Below the pieces are notes generated by a model. The model searched no databases. It saw nothing but the letters and a program-made list of their open reading frames with translations, and was not told the DNA's origin. Shown here piece after piece: positions 11,041 to 24,094 of a stretch of DNA of 64,000 nucleotides (position 1 is the first letter of the stretch; the number at the start of each line of letters is the position of its first letter). Position numbers and translations under genes: made by a program. The DNA is from Chamaecyparis obtusa (Eukaryota; Streptophyta; Pinopsida; Cupressales; Cupressaceae): NCBI GenBank assembly GCA_027943335.1, contig BSBK01007848.1:62001-126000 (forward strand). Reading direction: 5' to 3'.

Positions 11041-13136
11041 GAAATATTATTACCAAGGGATACTCTCATTTCATGAATTACATAAACTATGATTAAATTA
11101 AATTTAGAATCTATGGAAATTTTCTTTTGCAACCAGTCCTAGCACGAATCTTGAGGTGGTCATTGGTATTTTGGAGCATTTTTGGCTCAAACAGACCTCA
11201 CCATTGAACTCGCAGCGGCAAAAAATCCCCAGATCCATAAAAGGTACACCTGATTCAGATGTCGTTTCATTTTGAGGCAATTTTTTTTTGCATGCCAAGC
11301 TGTACGGCCTTGACACATAAATCGAGGCAAAAATTTGACTTCTCTAGCATGCAAATTGATGCAAAAAAATTTACCACCCATGGTGCGCAAATAGATGCAA
11401 AAATCAAATGCCTTGGCACATAAATTAAGGCAAAAGCCATATGACCTGACACACATCCTGAGGTGCGCATGCAATTTTGAAAAAAAATTAGGCCAGCGAC
11501 GACCATTTGGCCATCAAATTTAAGCTCCTAGTAGATGCAGCCTCAACCTCTGGTCATATGGTGACTAGCCCCATAGCGAATTTTTGATGGCGACGACCAT
11601 TTGGCCGTCAAATTTAAGCCCGTCATTTGCTAACATCAGCATGTATCAACGTCATTTGCACTATTTTTGGCCCTCTAGTGCATCAGTTGGTATTTTGCTC
11701 ATAACTTGAGCATACGGTGTCAAAATCAGACAAACAAGATATTGTCAAAAAGCTAGTTCCGAGCTCTATTTATATTTGGAGGTTTAAATTTTTGGTTTTT
11801 CTTTTTTGATGGTTTTTTTACTATCAAAGACAAATGGTCAATTTTGCACTCTAGGAGCTCTATCTTGCACATTTAGACTCCATTTTGGGAAAACAATATA
11901 TCATTGGAAAGCTTGTTCTGAGACCTTTCCAGTTCTATGAGTCATTTTTTCAGATTCTACTTTAGGTATATTTCATTTAGTTTCTTGTATTTTTACAATC
12001 TGGCAGATATCTTGGATGTTTCAGGTCTTGGGATCTTTTCCCTTTGAGGGATAGCTCATCTTAGCTATTCTTTTGTTTTAGTAGTCTTTTCTCTTCTTTG
12101 AGTAGTGTATACTTCACTTTTGTAGCATTCTTTTATGCACGCACACTAAGATAAAGTGTCATTCTATTACATGCATGGGATCTTGCACATGTTCATGCTC
12201 TATGTACTCACACTCCATTATAAAGTGCCAGAGGGGGTTTGATTTTTTCCTTTGTTTTCCATCTACTTTTTTCATGTGAGCTTTCCTCCAAAGACATTAG
12301 CTTCAGGTATCTCTATATGTGTCTGTACTCTCTCTGCACCTTCGATGTTTTCTTCTTCATCATGCAGTTCATAGTGGACGATCTTTTTAGTGTACCTATC
12401 ATTACTCCCTTGTCAGCATTATGGGGGGGTTTCTACTATTGGTTCTACTACTTCCTTGGTTTGATAGTGTGAGCTATGTATTCAACATTTGATTCTATGT
12501 ATTAGGCGGATGTTGTCGCTGGGTACCTATGCATTCTGGTGAGATGGATCATTTACCATATGGGCACGCTTTTCTTTCATGTTTTTGGACGCACTCTTCT
12601 AGATTTGATTTATTAGCTCTTCAGACTTTTGGTGTTTTAATGTCATCTGTATTTTTGAGTTCAGGTGTTTGCCTTTGTTTGCCTACTAATTCAAGTAGTT
12701 TCATTTGAGGTCACTCGTGCAGATTATAGTATTTTGTATCTTCGACTTCAGTTGTTTTCCTTTATTTTCTCCTGATTCGAGTAGTGTCATTTGAGGGCAC
12801 TCATGTAGATTGCAGTCTTCTCTACCTGGTCATATTTCAATGGAGGATCTTCAGATCATCGGTTACTTCTTAACAATGTTTGTAGCTTCTTTCTTCAGTG
12901 ATGTTCTACATGTTCATCCTTGTTCCTATTTTTTGGAACATTCCCTAGTTTTGGAGGCTTCTTCAGTCCTTGACACTAGTCTTCGTCTCTTTTTGGAGTA
13001 GATTTTTTCCCATGTAGTTTTCTCTATTTCTCCATTTTTCATTGTACTTGGGTACCTGATCAGGCCTTTTGTTTTTGGGACCCATTTTCTTTTAGTAGTT
13101 CTTTCTAAGTTTTTAGTTTTTCCCAAATTTTATCTT
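11041..13136 (+). other. Non-coding 3' internal region of a second LTR element
   Basis: The stretch lacks a convincing ORF. Two internal repeat systems are visible. About four units of roughly 35 bp with GGCACATAAATTAAGGCAAAA-type sequence occur at 11307-11445. A GCGACGACCATTTGGCC repeat occurs near 11496 and 11590. Further on, CATTTGAGGTCACTCGTGCAGATT near 12707 recurs as CATTTGAGGGCACTCATGTAGATT near 12789. It runs directly into a polypurine tract and LTR, so it is the tail of a plus-oriented element whose coding part is absent. Confidence 0.55.
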
Positions 13137-13145
13137 AAGGGGGGG
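13137..13145 (+). other. Polypurine tract
   Basis: AAGGGGGGG immediately before TGTTAGAG, the start of the LTR at 13146. It shows that this LTR is the 3' copy of a plus-strand element. Confidence 0.75.
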
Positions 13146-13529
13146 TGTTAGAGTAATACAGTGTTTACTTATTAATTAAATCATATTGAGTTAATTATTA
13201 AGTCACTTATTATCTCTTTCTACTTAAGCTAAACTTTAGGCATATAATAACTAATTATTTTATTAATTATTATCATGCAACCTAGGTTTGTTCACTCTTT
13301 TAGGGTTTCAATCTCCTTTTATAAGGATTGATCTCTCTTGTAATCTTATTTGATAAATATTCATTTTATTGAATTGTAACTTTTGATTTTTCACATCAAG
13401 AATGTCTCCTCTTTCATGGATCCATGCGTTCAGGCCTCTCTAGCTTTTTTATTCTCTCTCTTTCTGTGACATGTGTTTGCATGCAAGTATTCTTGGGAGC
13501 TGTGGGTTGATTACTCGTCAACTCTAATA
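13146..13529 (+). repeat. 3' LTR of a degraded LTR retrotransposon
   Basis: It starts TGTTAGAG and ends with the imperfect inverted counterpart CTCTAATA. A TATA-like TTTTATAAGG lies near 13317, followed by AATTGTAA near 13373, consistent with promoter and polyadenylation functions of an LTR. No partner LTR was found in the window. The right edge is uncertain by a few bases because the terminal CA is not conserved. Confidence 0.7.
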
Positions 13530-15244
13530 ATAACTTCTATGAACAAGTGTCAAATAAACATGGATGACTAATGAAGCTTAGAAAGCCTAAGCATAAATAA
13601 ATTAAATAATTACACTAACATTTTTCAACTAACTTAGAAAGTTTAATAATGAATATATAATGAATATGGTTAGCTAGTGAGATTGGCGAGAGCTTTTTGT
13701 TGTACAATATGAGGTCCCAAGGTCTACTCTTCCCCCAACTCATGTGATATTGGAGGACGTCACACTAGCATACTCTCATCATAGATAACTTAAACTAAAA
13801 TTTATTTTGGTCTTGTTTAATTCTCACACATATTACCATGAAAATTAGTTAATAAATAAAATCAAACAAAAAAATGCTAGGTTAAAAAAAGAGCATACCC
13901 ATGAGTTTACTAGTAGAAATGCACTCAAAATATTTATTTAATTTTACAACAAGATATGTAGTCATTCTATTTAGAATGATATTTAAAAATGGAAAGAAAC
14001 ACCCCAAATAAAAAAATATCATCCTCTAACGAATGTCCATACCCTAGTAGAAAGCTCATTTTTCCATGCTACTTACTACATATGTGAAATCAAGATCACT
14101 TATTTAAGATATCAAGTGGATTTACGTTTACACTTTCGAGATGCCCTAGTACAAGCCCTAAGTTGAGATGAGAAGAATGATTGTGTATACTAGTATTTAT
14201 CCTTGAAACCCTAAAAATCATAGCACTAAATGTATCTTAAAACCATAACATGGAAATCTCCAAACTTGTTCTCCAAACCAATCATGTGTCGTAATACTTT
14301 TAAATACACATAAACAATAATTGCACCAAGAGTCTTAACCTTATGTAGATTACATTTTGCATTCATGTCTACCAAGGAGTGCCAATTATGGCACATAAAA
14401 ATTCATCTATCACATTTATTTTGATGGATGTCAATATTTATTTTCCCAAACTTAGATAATCTAACACAAATCGTACCACATGTACATAGACAAGGTAGAC
14501 AAATATTGTGCAACATATCAATATATTTGAATATGTCTAGATATAAACATTATAGATAGTTGAATATTTTATAGTGAAAAAATATAAATCTAACCAACAA
14601 AATTACAACGGACTTTAAAAAACTAGAATACAACTATTTTTGAAATAGAAAAAACATTAGATAGTATTAAGAAAATAAACATTAAATAGCATTAAGAAAA
14701 TATGTTAGTTGTTCTCCTTACAAAACATTTTAGATAAATTTATTAAAAAAATATAAAATATCAATAAAGATGAGAAATTTGTTACCTTCATTAAAGATAC
14801 CTAAAATTGATGTGACTATACAAATTTCTCAATTAAAAAATAAAATTTTATTAAATAGAAAATTGATATAAAAATAAACATAACAATGGTCATCCAAATG
14901 GAAACTATTAGATATAAAATATTACAAAACATAAAAGCAAGTATGCATATAAGGAGCATCCAACTGCTTTTGTTAGAACTAATTTATGTTTTTCTTTGGA
15001 AAGAAGCCACCATATATGATATCTAAAGCATTAGCCAGTTTTTAAAAAAAAGTTTCTACCCTTGTGAGTCTGTGACGTTGAATCTTTGAACTAGTCAAAA
15101 TTTGATCTATAATAAACAAATTAAAATCATACTTTTCCAAAGATCCGTTAACTTTTTAAAAATTATAAATAATAACAAAATTAAATATAATATTTATTAA
15201 TGTAAATGGACTTCAAAAGCACATGAAGCGAAGAAACTTGCACC
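13530..15244. other. AT-rich intergenic sequence
   Basis: No coding frame, RNA gene or clear repeat structure was seen. It consists of A/T-rich tracts with short poly-A and poly-T runs. Confidence 0.6.
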
Positions 15245-15784
15245 CAGGTTTGGAATTTGATGGTCGTATTGGCTGTTTTTGCACTTTTGAACCGTATATG
15301 ACAGGCTACAAAATTATTGGACTCTATGAATTGAAAGGCTAAAATATGACACTTCAATTTATTAATAAACCGTCAAAATTTATTATAGATAATATATTAT
15401 TTCGTATAATAATATAAATATGTGCTATTTTATAATATATATTTCTATTTAGATTATTACATGTTCATATTTTTTAAAATTCTTTGTAAAAGAAAATATA
15501 AATTTTAGAAACTTGCTTTACTAATCTAATGACAATATATATGTTTTTATATTATTTATTATATGTTTATATTAATTTAGAATTATTTTAAAATAAAGCA
15601 TATGAAGTTAGAAGCTTGGTTAGTTATTTTATATTTTTTAATATATTACTAATTTATAATTATTTTCTAATTTTCTAATTAAAAAAATTGACAATCAATA
15701 ATTTTCTTAACGTAAAATAAACCGCATTAAAATATATAAACCAATCATATGACAAGTAGAAGTGACCATCAAATTCCAGGCCTG
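15245..15784. mobile_element. Candidate MITE with 21-bp terminal inverted repeats
   Basis: CAGGTTTGGAATTTGATGGTC at 15245-15265 is matched in inverted orientation at 15764-15784, with two mismatches. The 540-bp interior is extremely AT-rich and non-coding, as in non-autonomous DNA transposons. No clear flanking target duplication was found, so the family and exact ends are open. Confidence 0.45.
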
Positions 15785-16606
15785 CTCGCACCAACAAATT
15801 CCTCGAAACATAAAAGTATTCCTTAAACAATTGGTCTATGCTTTACATTTTCCTAAGAGCAGGACCATTAAAATATCTTTAACAACCGGTCTCTAGTTGA
15901 CTGTTGAAATTTTGATGTCAAGAAAATAATATTTCTCATTATTAAATGAATAACAGATCATCATTTCAAATATTAAATAAGATAAGTGTGGTGTTATAAT
16001 TTTTTATTCGTATTATGAACTAATTTTAAGTTATCAGGTTCTTCTATGTGAGGTCAGTTTTGATTTTGCTTCTAGTCATGTTGTGATTTAGTTTTGGTTT
16101 TAGTTCTAGCTCTCTACTAAATTTGACTCAGGTTGCAGGGTCGTATTCAGGCTGAATACAGAACAAACCTATTTGAAATTGGGAGCACAGGCAGCTGTGA
16201 TTGTCAAGAAAAGGGTTCTACATGTCTTTAAAAACTATTTTCTATCTTAAAATATTCTTTGGTAAATATATTTTGAAATTTTTACAAATTATGAATATGA
16301 TATATATTTTATTTATATTTTTCTTTGACAATTATGAACTTATGAACTTATGAATATCACAATTCTATATTGTTATTATTAGTACTTATCTATAGGCTAA
16401 GCAAGTACTATTGCACCGTTGTATAGATTTCTATAGTCTAATAGTGATATTTTAAAGTTTATAATTGCTAAAAATTAATTTTCGGTCATATGCTAAAACA
16501 ATAAATTCACATTTTGTTTCCTCGTACACTTCTTTATTATTGGCAATTAAATTTTTAGCACTCTTTATTCTCCAAACTCGGTGTTTTGATTGTTGTTTAG
16601 TGCTCC

Positions 16607-16772
<166 letters not shown>

Positions 16773-17290
16773 AATTGTATGTATAAATCTCTTTCTAATT
16801 TCATTAAATTTATTACAAGTATTGAATTTATTTAAATTAATTAGTAATTTTGTAGTTATAATTTTATAATTATAGTAAATTATATAATTATTATAATTTA
16901 TTTTTATATCATATTTGTAGTAATAAGTATTATTAATTATAATAAATTTGAATATTTATTTTAATTAGATTAGGGTTATGTTCATGTAATTTAATACTCT
17001 ATTCTTATAAATATGATAGAATTAGGTATTATAACAATTTATCTTATTATTTTAATACAACTTCATTTTTAAAAATTAAAATTAATTATAATACATATAA
17101 ACTTAATGTACCATATAATTCAAGTTGCAATAGTAATTCAAATTAAGTTGACTATTTCTATTTCTAAATTCTAACTTATAATTTCACTTTCATATAGCTT
17201 TATTAATAAATTAACAATCAACTAATTCAAATAATTTTATTACTTCTATTTCAATATTAATGACAATATAGTCACTATATCATACGTGCT

Positions 17291-17314
17291 ATTATTATTA
17301 TTATTATTATTATT
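17291..17314. repeat. (ATT)n microsatellite, 8 units
   Basis: Eight perfect ATT units in AT-rich spacer. Confidence 0.95.
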
Positions 17315-18756
17315 TTGAACATATATGATATACATATAAATTTATAATATATCAATATCTATAATATCAATATTTATATTAATATTTGAATTTCTAAAAT
17401 AAAAAATGATAAAAAGAATAAATAGAGATTTCCTTTTTCAAATTTCAAACACAAATTTAATATTATCATTTACAGCTACTTGAACCTATACAGATATAAA
17501 TTTCAATCATAGGCATGTAGGGCACAAAAAGACATGAAGCCATTAGCCCATAAAAAAAGCTTCAGTGATCAAATAAAATGTTCTTATGTTGGCTAAAAAG
17601 TTTAAGTGAAGGTAACAAAAAACAATGTCCTAGTTTTACGCAAAAGACAATCGTCATGGAGGAGTCCAAAATGAAATTGAAAATGTAGAGATCCTATTAC
17701 AATACCTTCATTACTTTGTTCATGTGGATTTTTTCTGCCATCCAAATTTTAATCTTTTCTTGCTTGCTATTTCTGTGAACTCACTTACTTGCCTCATTTA
17801 ATCATTTAAAAGCATCATACTATTCCTCAATGGCAACTAATAAAATATAGAATTTTAAGTGATTGCATTGACAAATATAGATTTCTTCCAAGTCTAATAT
17901 AAGAAATATGTCAAAATTGTCTTTGTAAGAGAAACAAAATTTTAGATGATTATATTAGAATTCACTTACTTTCCTAATTTAACCATTTAAAAGCATCATA
18001 CTATTAATCCTCAACTGCAGCTAATGAATATAAACTCTCTATATATAAATCTAAATTACACATAAATAAATCTTTCATTTTTTCTTTTTCTTTTAAATAC
18101 CAAATAAAATATGTTTCTTTATAAATATAATAATAATAACATTTTATAATAATATTTTAATAACTAAAAATATTATTTTTTAAATTTATTATTATAATGA
18201 TAAAAATATTTTTATAAATTAATTTCTTTGATTTTATTTTAAAGGATATACAATCACATTTGAATTCTTAACAAATTTGAATAAATAAATAAAAACAAGT
18301 TTGATTTAGTATGTGTGCTTCATTTCCTATAAACTAATTGAATATACATCTCAATGATCTTGAGCAAGTTTGGAATTAAAAACTATTTAAAAAAACAAAA
18401 AAAACACATTCTAACCAAAATAAACCCAAACATGATCTGCACATATGACTAGGTAATGAAGCTCTTACAAATATCGAAAAAGGGACAAAAAGAAGTAAAT
18501 TTAAAAATGTACCAGATCATATCTTGATATTATATTAACAGATTTCATAAAATGTCACAAGTGCCCTTAGTTGTAGAAGGAACAAACGCAAGCCAATGAT
18601 ATCTGCGTAGAGGCTAAAAGTGTTAAGGCATTTAAGCTTAAATTGTCTATACATAATAGGAATAACATTGTATGGTAGGAAAACAGAGGAACTTTTAGGT
18701 TAGAAAATTGATGCTTTTTATATTATTGAAGCTGTAAGATTTTCATCCAACTAAAT

Positions 18757-19699
18757 GTGTTGATACAACTACAATTAAGAAATGATATAATTACGATGAA
18801 GACATTACTGAATCCTTATAATAATTATTTGAAATTTCAAGTATGTTTTAAATTGCTAATAATTTGGTTTTGTCAAGTAAACATTGCCGAAGAAGGATGC
18901 ATCGAACTTTGGTTTTTTCAAGTAAACATTGCCGAAGAAAGATGCATCGAACTTTGGCATTTAAGAAATGTGCAATTTTCTAAATTTCCCTACTTTTGCG
19001 ATCTATGAATTCTGAGGGAGCAAATCTTTAAAATTTTCTAAATTTTCCTACTTTTGCATTCAATCTAACCTTGCAGAAGGGCGCGCAACTCAAAGATATC
19101 TTTACACGGGTCTGTTATATCTCAAAAATAAAAAAAAATTTCATAACCGGAAAAGAAAAACTATCCCAAAAGGGCTGACAACTATCCAAGAAGAAAAAAT
19201 CATTTCCGAAAGCAAAGCTCCTACATAAAGCCTATCGACTTAATTAGAAAACATTTAATACACTCAAACTTTACTTTACCGTATCCTTTCAGACATCGTA
19301 TTTTCTTCACATATTCAAGCCTTGTGACTGAAATTTTTGATATACGACTATTCTTTAGCGTTCTTTCTTATAAATTTAATAACCTTATTTAATATAAAAA
19401 GATTACCTCATAAACTATTTTAAACCTTATGAATAGTAAAATTATTCTATTCGAACGAATATTTCTGATAAAAAGAATTTCATTCTCACAATTCTTACCC
19501 AACTAAAATTGTTCAGTTTTTGCAATGACTCTTTTCACAGAATTCTCGGCTGAATGAGTTGTACTAAGCAAAATTTCTCACAACATATAACCTGGGAAAA
19601 CATAAAAGGAGGATTTGATCTTCCTTACCAGGAAGATAGTAACAATCATTAGGGGGTCTTAAACCACAAGGCAAAAGAAGCATCTTTTCATTATTTCAT
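18757..19699. other. Intergenic sequence with a 45-bp tandem duplication
   Basis: TCAAGTAAACATTGCCGAAG and the following 20 bases (18873-18912) recur at 18918-18957, giving a 45-bp period with one mismatch. The short frame across it (18757-19008) shows a repeated VNIAEE.CIELW but has no recognisable domain. Nothing else was seen up to 19699. Confidence 0.55.
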
Positions 19700-20162
19700 T
19701 GCAGAATTCAGGAGGAACGGTCATTTGAATCCGGTGGCGGCCATGGTTTCCCAGCCAAAGTCCCGCAGTTGAGGTACTCCCACGCCATAAAACAACCCAG
19801 TCGAAATGCAGCGCTATTTTTTGGTGTGGCGTTTTGCCGAGGTCTCGTGTTCGAATCCAGCGGCGGCCATGGATTCCCCTGTAACGTCCTGCGATGGACG
19901 TACTCCCACGCCATTGCACAACCCAGCAACCATTTAGCGCGGCTCTCTGCTGTCGCCTTCTCTCTATTTATGATGTTCGAATCCTGCGGTCGCCATGGTT
20001 TCCTGTGGATTTTGTTTGCGAGGGGATTGAATAACATGCTTCTTTGCCTCTCGTCTTCTGTAGAGCGTTTTCGTTTCCTTTCTCTGCTCTTGTCGTCTTC
20101 CATAGATGTAATTGTCCAAGGGCAGATCCAGGACTGAAATCAGAGCTCCACAGGATTCGAAC
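19700..20162. repeat. GC-rich 126-bp-period tandem repeat with tRNA B-box-like motifs
   Basis: Three units carry GTTCGAATCC or a variant at 19723 (ATTTGAATCC), 19849 and 19975, exactly 126 bp apart. Each is followed by GCGGCCATGG-type sequence and, in two units, by GTACTCCCACGCCAT. GTTCGAATCC matches the RNA polymerase III internal B box. Upstream sequences such as TTTAGCGCGGCTC are only weakly A-box-like. A fourth B-box match lies on the minus strand at 20153-20162. The block is much more GC-rich than its surroundings. A minus-strand frame from an ATG at 20103 (131 codons, repeated MAWEY and PWPPxDSN) is probably a by-product of the repeats. It may be a tRNA-derived SINE cluster; no intact tRNA fold was recognised. 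Confidence 0.5.
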
Positions 20163-20674
20163 ACAAGACGTTGCATATTGACGGATCTTCGTTCCATGAA
20201 GTAATATAATGTGGAATGTGCGTTTTCTTTATTACTACTTCTTAAACTGTCGTTTGGGATTCAATGTCCAACATTTCTTAGGAATCATTTACAGCCCATT
20301 CCGGGAGACGAGAATGTTAAAGGAAAGCCGATCGACGAAATGACACAACTAAACAGCTTCCATATTTAAAATGTGAACCCCAACATCCCCCTTATTTGTA
20401 ATGTGAGCTACATGACCCTTGCCCTGGTTTGGGTCGCGGCTAAGTTTTCTACAAAATGTACTATTGACCAAATTTTAAAAATCAGAAAACACAACAGATT
20501 TTTGTGAAATTTTCACCATCTGTTTTTCATGATCTACATATTTTGCGCTGGAAAATTATAAAAAATTTACAAAAAAATCACTATATTTTTGCAAATCTCA
20601 AAAAAAAAATTTGGCATTTTTTTTTGTATTTGGTACGTTTTGTAGGGAGCTTAGCCCCTGCCCCTGCCCCTAGT
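20163..20674. repeat. Dispersed 0.5-kb repeat, copy 1
   Basis: It aligns nearly end to end with 25602-26090 (about nine bases in ten identical by eye), from GTTGCATATTGACG to TTTTGTAGGGAGCTTAG. No ORF in it looks real. Its right half contains 24-bp inverted repeats (20438-20461 and 20633-20656). Confidence 0.85.
20438..20656. mobile_element. MITE-like segment inside the dispersed repeat
   Basis: GGCTAAGTTTTCTACAAAATGTAC at the left is answered by GTACGTTTTGTAGGGAGCTTAGCC at the right. These are imperfect 24-bp inverted repeats around a 171-bp A/T-rich interior. The same arrangement occurs in the copy at 25870-26073. Size and structure suggest a MITE, but a clear target duplication was not found. 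Confidence 0.45.
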
Positions 20675-20719
20675 TTGTGTGTATAGAGATCATCTATTAG
20701 TTTTTTTATTTTTTTAACT

Positions 20720-21049
20720 GAACATCATTTAAGTATTTATAATATGATTATACTATTATATTACATATTCATCAATGTTATACAATTTTCATAAAAGTGA
20801 ACTCTTTTACAAATTTAAGTTTCATAAATGATACAATGAATTTAAGAGTTTACATAAAATGTATAATAAAATTTTAGAGTTTACATTGTAGTATACATAT
20901 ATTAGAATTTAATATCAAAACTCTTATATTCATTGTATCATTTATGAAACTTAAATTTGTAAAAGAGTTCACTTTTTTGAAAATTGTATAACATTGATGA
21001 ATATGTAATATAATACCATAATCATATTCTAAATAATTAGATGATGTTC
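20720..21049. repeat. 330-bp near-perfect hairpin (foldback/MITE-like)
   Basis: The arm 20720-20848 is the reverse complement of 20921-21049 (129 bp each, only a handful of mismatches), with a 72-bp loop. T-run/A-run flanks extend the pairing a little. Transcribed RNA would form a long double-stranded stem, a shape that can feed small-RNA processing. No protein is encoded. Confidence 0.92.
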
Positions 21050-21719
21050 ACTACAAAAAAAGGGGGGTTAATAAATGATATCTATACACATAAACCAGGG
21101 GTCGTGTACCTTAAATTACAAATTATAATAATAGTTTAAATATTATAAAAATATGATATATAAATAAAATATTAAAGATTATTATAATATAGTACCAAGG
21201 GATTCCTCCATTCTTGTTCCCACAATGGTTACCATCTTCTCTTTTAGCTACTAGAATCAAGAGCTCCACTTTGTAGATGCCACTAACACACACTTTTACT
21301 GTCATAAACTCAACCAAAATTTTAAAATATGTTCTACAATTCTAATTTCAAGGATTTGTGAAGATTGGAAAAGTAGTATAATATATAATCAATGTCATCA
21401 TCCTCCCTAAGCTTAGTTAGAAGCTTAAAATCTTTATTTTGTCTCAAATAAAGGATGCCATAGCACTAAACCCATTGATAATTTGCAATGCTCTCCATCT
21501 CCTAGGAAGACATGAGTTATTACTATCCCTCTATGCAATATTTCTCTAAAGGATTGTATCTAGAAGAAAAATCATATAAACATCTTACATATAGAGCTTT
21601 CACTCTTGAAATAAATTGTAGACCTCGATTCACCTATTCCAAGAGAGAACATATATTCACAATTAGAAGGGAAAAAATAATTCTTTTTGTTTTCCCTGTC
21701 CCCTAACAAAAAAGTAAGG
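21050..21719. other. AT-rich intergenic sequence
   Basis: No supported feature. CACTACAAAAAAA at 21050 superficially resembles a CACTA-element end but has no partner. Confidence 0.5.
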
Positions 21720-22800
21720 AGGAAGCCTCCAATACGATATAATGATCACTTTGTTCTTAAACCTTCACTTCCCTTTACGAATCAAGCTCTGGAGAGTTTT
21801 ATGTCCAATACTCATACCTCACTCTCACTCTAAGGATCAAACTAATGAGAGTGATCTATTTCAAGATTTTGAAGTAGAGAACCCTTGTTTCTAACAAAAT
21901 AAATAGTTTGATATAGTTTCCATCTCACTTTTTTCTTAAAAACAAGCTAGGATGAACCCTACAATGCCAGACATAGTACAATCTATTCCTCCGACTCAAC
22001 TTCACTCTCCAAATGAATATGATATTTACTATATATTCATTTTATTTTCCAAAAGGACAAATTAGCCGAGGTTTAATACTTAAATTTTCTTATGAGATGA
22101 TTGTTGAAATAGTAAAATAGTTTTTTAAGGGATGTCCTCATTTTAAATTCTCTATAAAATTATCAATCTCACAAACAAGGAAGCTAGACCAAAAAGAACC
22201 TTTTATCCCTCATGTAGAGGAGAAAGAAAACTAAATATTGTGAAATTGAAAGAAAAAATAGAAGTAGGAATCTAATAAACTCCTAATTGTGATTGTTCAT
22301 TCATGGAATGTGAGGACATATGAAATGATAATAAAAGTTCTTCATCAAGTGCCAACTTAATTCTTGTGAAGAAGACATCTTAATTCTTTAGAAAACAAAA
22401 TTAATAGATTGTTTGAGTATTGGAAGTTTTAAAAATTGATCTCTATGGAAAGCAATCCTCTCTCCTACAAATGGGGCTTTACAAGGAGTAGCAATTCTCT
22501 GGAATCAAAAAGTAATATTTATAGAGTCTATTGCACCTAAAAAACTCTGGTACCTTGTTAAAGCTATTGATTTTCCACTTTCCTCTTGGTTACTTAATAA
22601 TTTTTGTCCAAATTTAAAAGTTCTAAAGAAAGGATTTTGGAACTCTTTATTGTTTATATTGCACTGACTAAAAAAGAAAATAGTTGTTTTAAGAGGGAAT
22701 TCCAATGCAATTATTTCATTAGAAGTTTTTATGGTGAAAAATAAGTGGATAGATTTATCTAGTAACATAACTAGAACCAAACCCTCTTTCATTAAACATT
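21720..22800 (+). pseudogene. Degraded LINE fragment: end of ORF1 and endonuclease domain
   Basis: The plus-strand frames show a broken series of apurinic-type endonuclease motifs: HSWNVR near 22294, EEDILIL*KTKL near 22367 (the ILxLQETK motif with Q changed to TAG), NGALQGVAILWNQK near 22470 and RGNSNAIISLE near 22690 (the GDFNAII motif with Asp and Phe altered). Upstream, 21750-22280 aligns with 24390-24900. No polymerase motif follows. Several frameshifts and stops make this an old remnant, more decayed than the LINE at 50786. Confidence 0.65.
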
Positions 22801-23639
22801 AGAATGGACATGTGCACCAAGATGGTGAATACAAAAGTGGCCACTTACCAAAAAACCCAAAAAATAATGATAAATGTTTTGCTTATTTGAAAATTCAAAT
22901 AACCCGAACATGTTATGGCTTGAAAAATCTAAGTCATAACGCCCACGTAGTTTTTAAAATAAAATTACAAGCATGGTAACAATATATAAAATTATATTGG
23001 TTTTTTTCAAAAAAAATGATCATCCTTTTATGGCCATAATGTTTTTAAATGCACTTGACATGAAAAATGAAGAAGAATAACAAAAAAAACATTCTAAAAA
23101 CACTAAAGCATACCCACTTATGTCTTTGTTTCTATCAACCAAGTGAAGATGTCATAATATTGAAGAGGAAACACACCAAATCTCATGAACTAACTACAAA
23201 AAGATGTAGTTCTTGCAACTCTTCTTCTCTTTTAGGTTGACAAGAAACATTCATACAAATAGGGCCTTCCTAATGAACCTAGGACGTCCTAGTATGACTG
23301 AATCACTGAATCAATTGATAAGAAAGATAATTACAATGGAATTTATTTTGTTTGGTGGTAGGGCTATCTATAGTTTCACAAATAACGAATTTGGCTATTA
23401 CTAAGTTGTATAGCTATGAATTTTTTGACAATATTAGGTGAACCAAGTAGAAATAAAATATGAGCATCATAAAAGAGTGCCCAAAGCCACTAAGAGTGTT
23501 GTAAAATGTACCAACAAAATACGGCTCTTGGAACCCTATATTTCTAATAAATATTTCACAATTAGGGTTTCTACTTTTACTTTTCCTCTATACACATTTT
23601 CCATCTTAAAAAGGTGCATTTAAGAATAGGAGGAAACAT
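22801..23639. other. Intergenic sequence
   Basis: No coding or RNA feature could be supported. Short frames around 23213-23623 have no recognisable domain. Confidence 0.5.
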
Positions 23640-23781
23640 AATTGTATGTATCAACATAAGCCACGACAAATAGTTTTAAATCTTTCTCATAAAATTTTAC
23701 AGTGGATTTATCGTGCTTCTCTAAAATCAACCATAGAATGAGTAGTTTGGTTACTCTAATGATAAGACTATTGAAATCATG

Positions 23782-23783
<2 letters not shown>

Positions 23784-23869
<86 letters not shown>

Positions 23870-23872
23870 ACA
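23784..23872. repeat. Compound (CT)n(CA)n microsatellite
   Basis: CT dinucleotides to 23819, then CA dinucleotides with one A interruption. The apparent Ser-Leu/Thr-His frame is an artefact. Confidence 0.97.
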
Positions 23873-24022
23873 CTCACATACATAATTGTACATGTGGTTT
23901 GAGGATTCTAGGGAACTTAATTTTAAGTATCGGCATAAGCTATGACACAGTTTGAAATCTTTCTCTCACAAAATTCAGAGTAAATTCACCATATTTTTTT
24001 TCATCATTAAACCATAGAAGGA

Positions 24023-24025
<3 letters not shown>

Positions 24026-24091
<66 letters not shown>
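24026..24091. repeat. Compound (CT)n(CA)n microsatellite, second copy
   Basis: CT tract to 24068, then CA tract. It occupies the same position in the tandem segment as the first microsatellite but is shorter. Confidence 0.97.

Positions 24092-24094
<3 letters not shown>

Noticed and set aside
19708..20103. 131-codon minus frame with repeated MAWEY and PWPPxDSN motifs
   Set aside because: The peptide repeat mirrors the 126-bp DNA repeat. Frames antisense to tRNA-like B boxes often give such DSN.RP peptides, and no domain was recognised.
21050..21062. CACTACAAAAAAA resembling a CACTA-transposon terminus
   Set aside because: No matching inverted end or 3-bp TSD was seen, and it overlaps the edge of the hairpin repeat.
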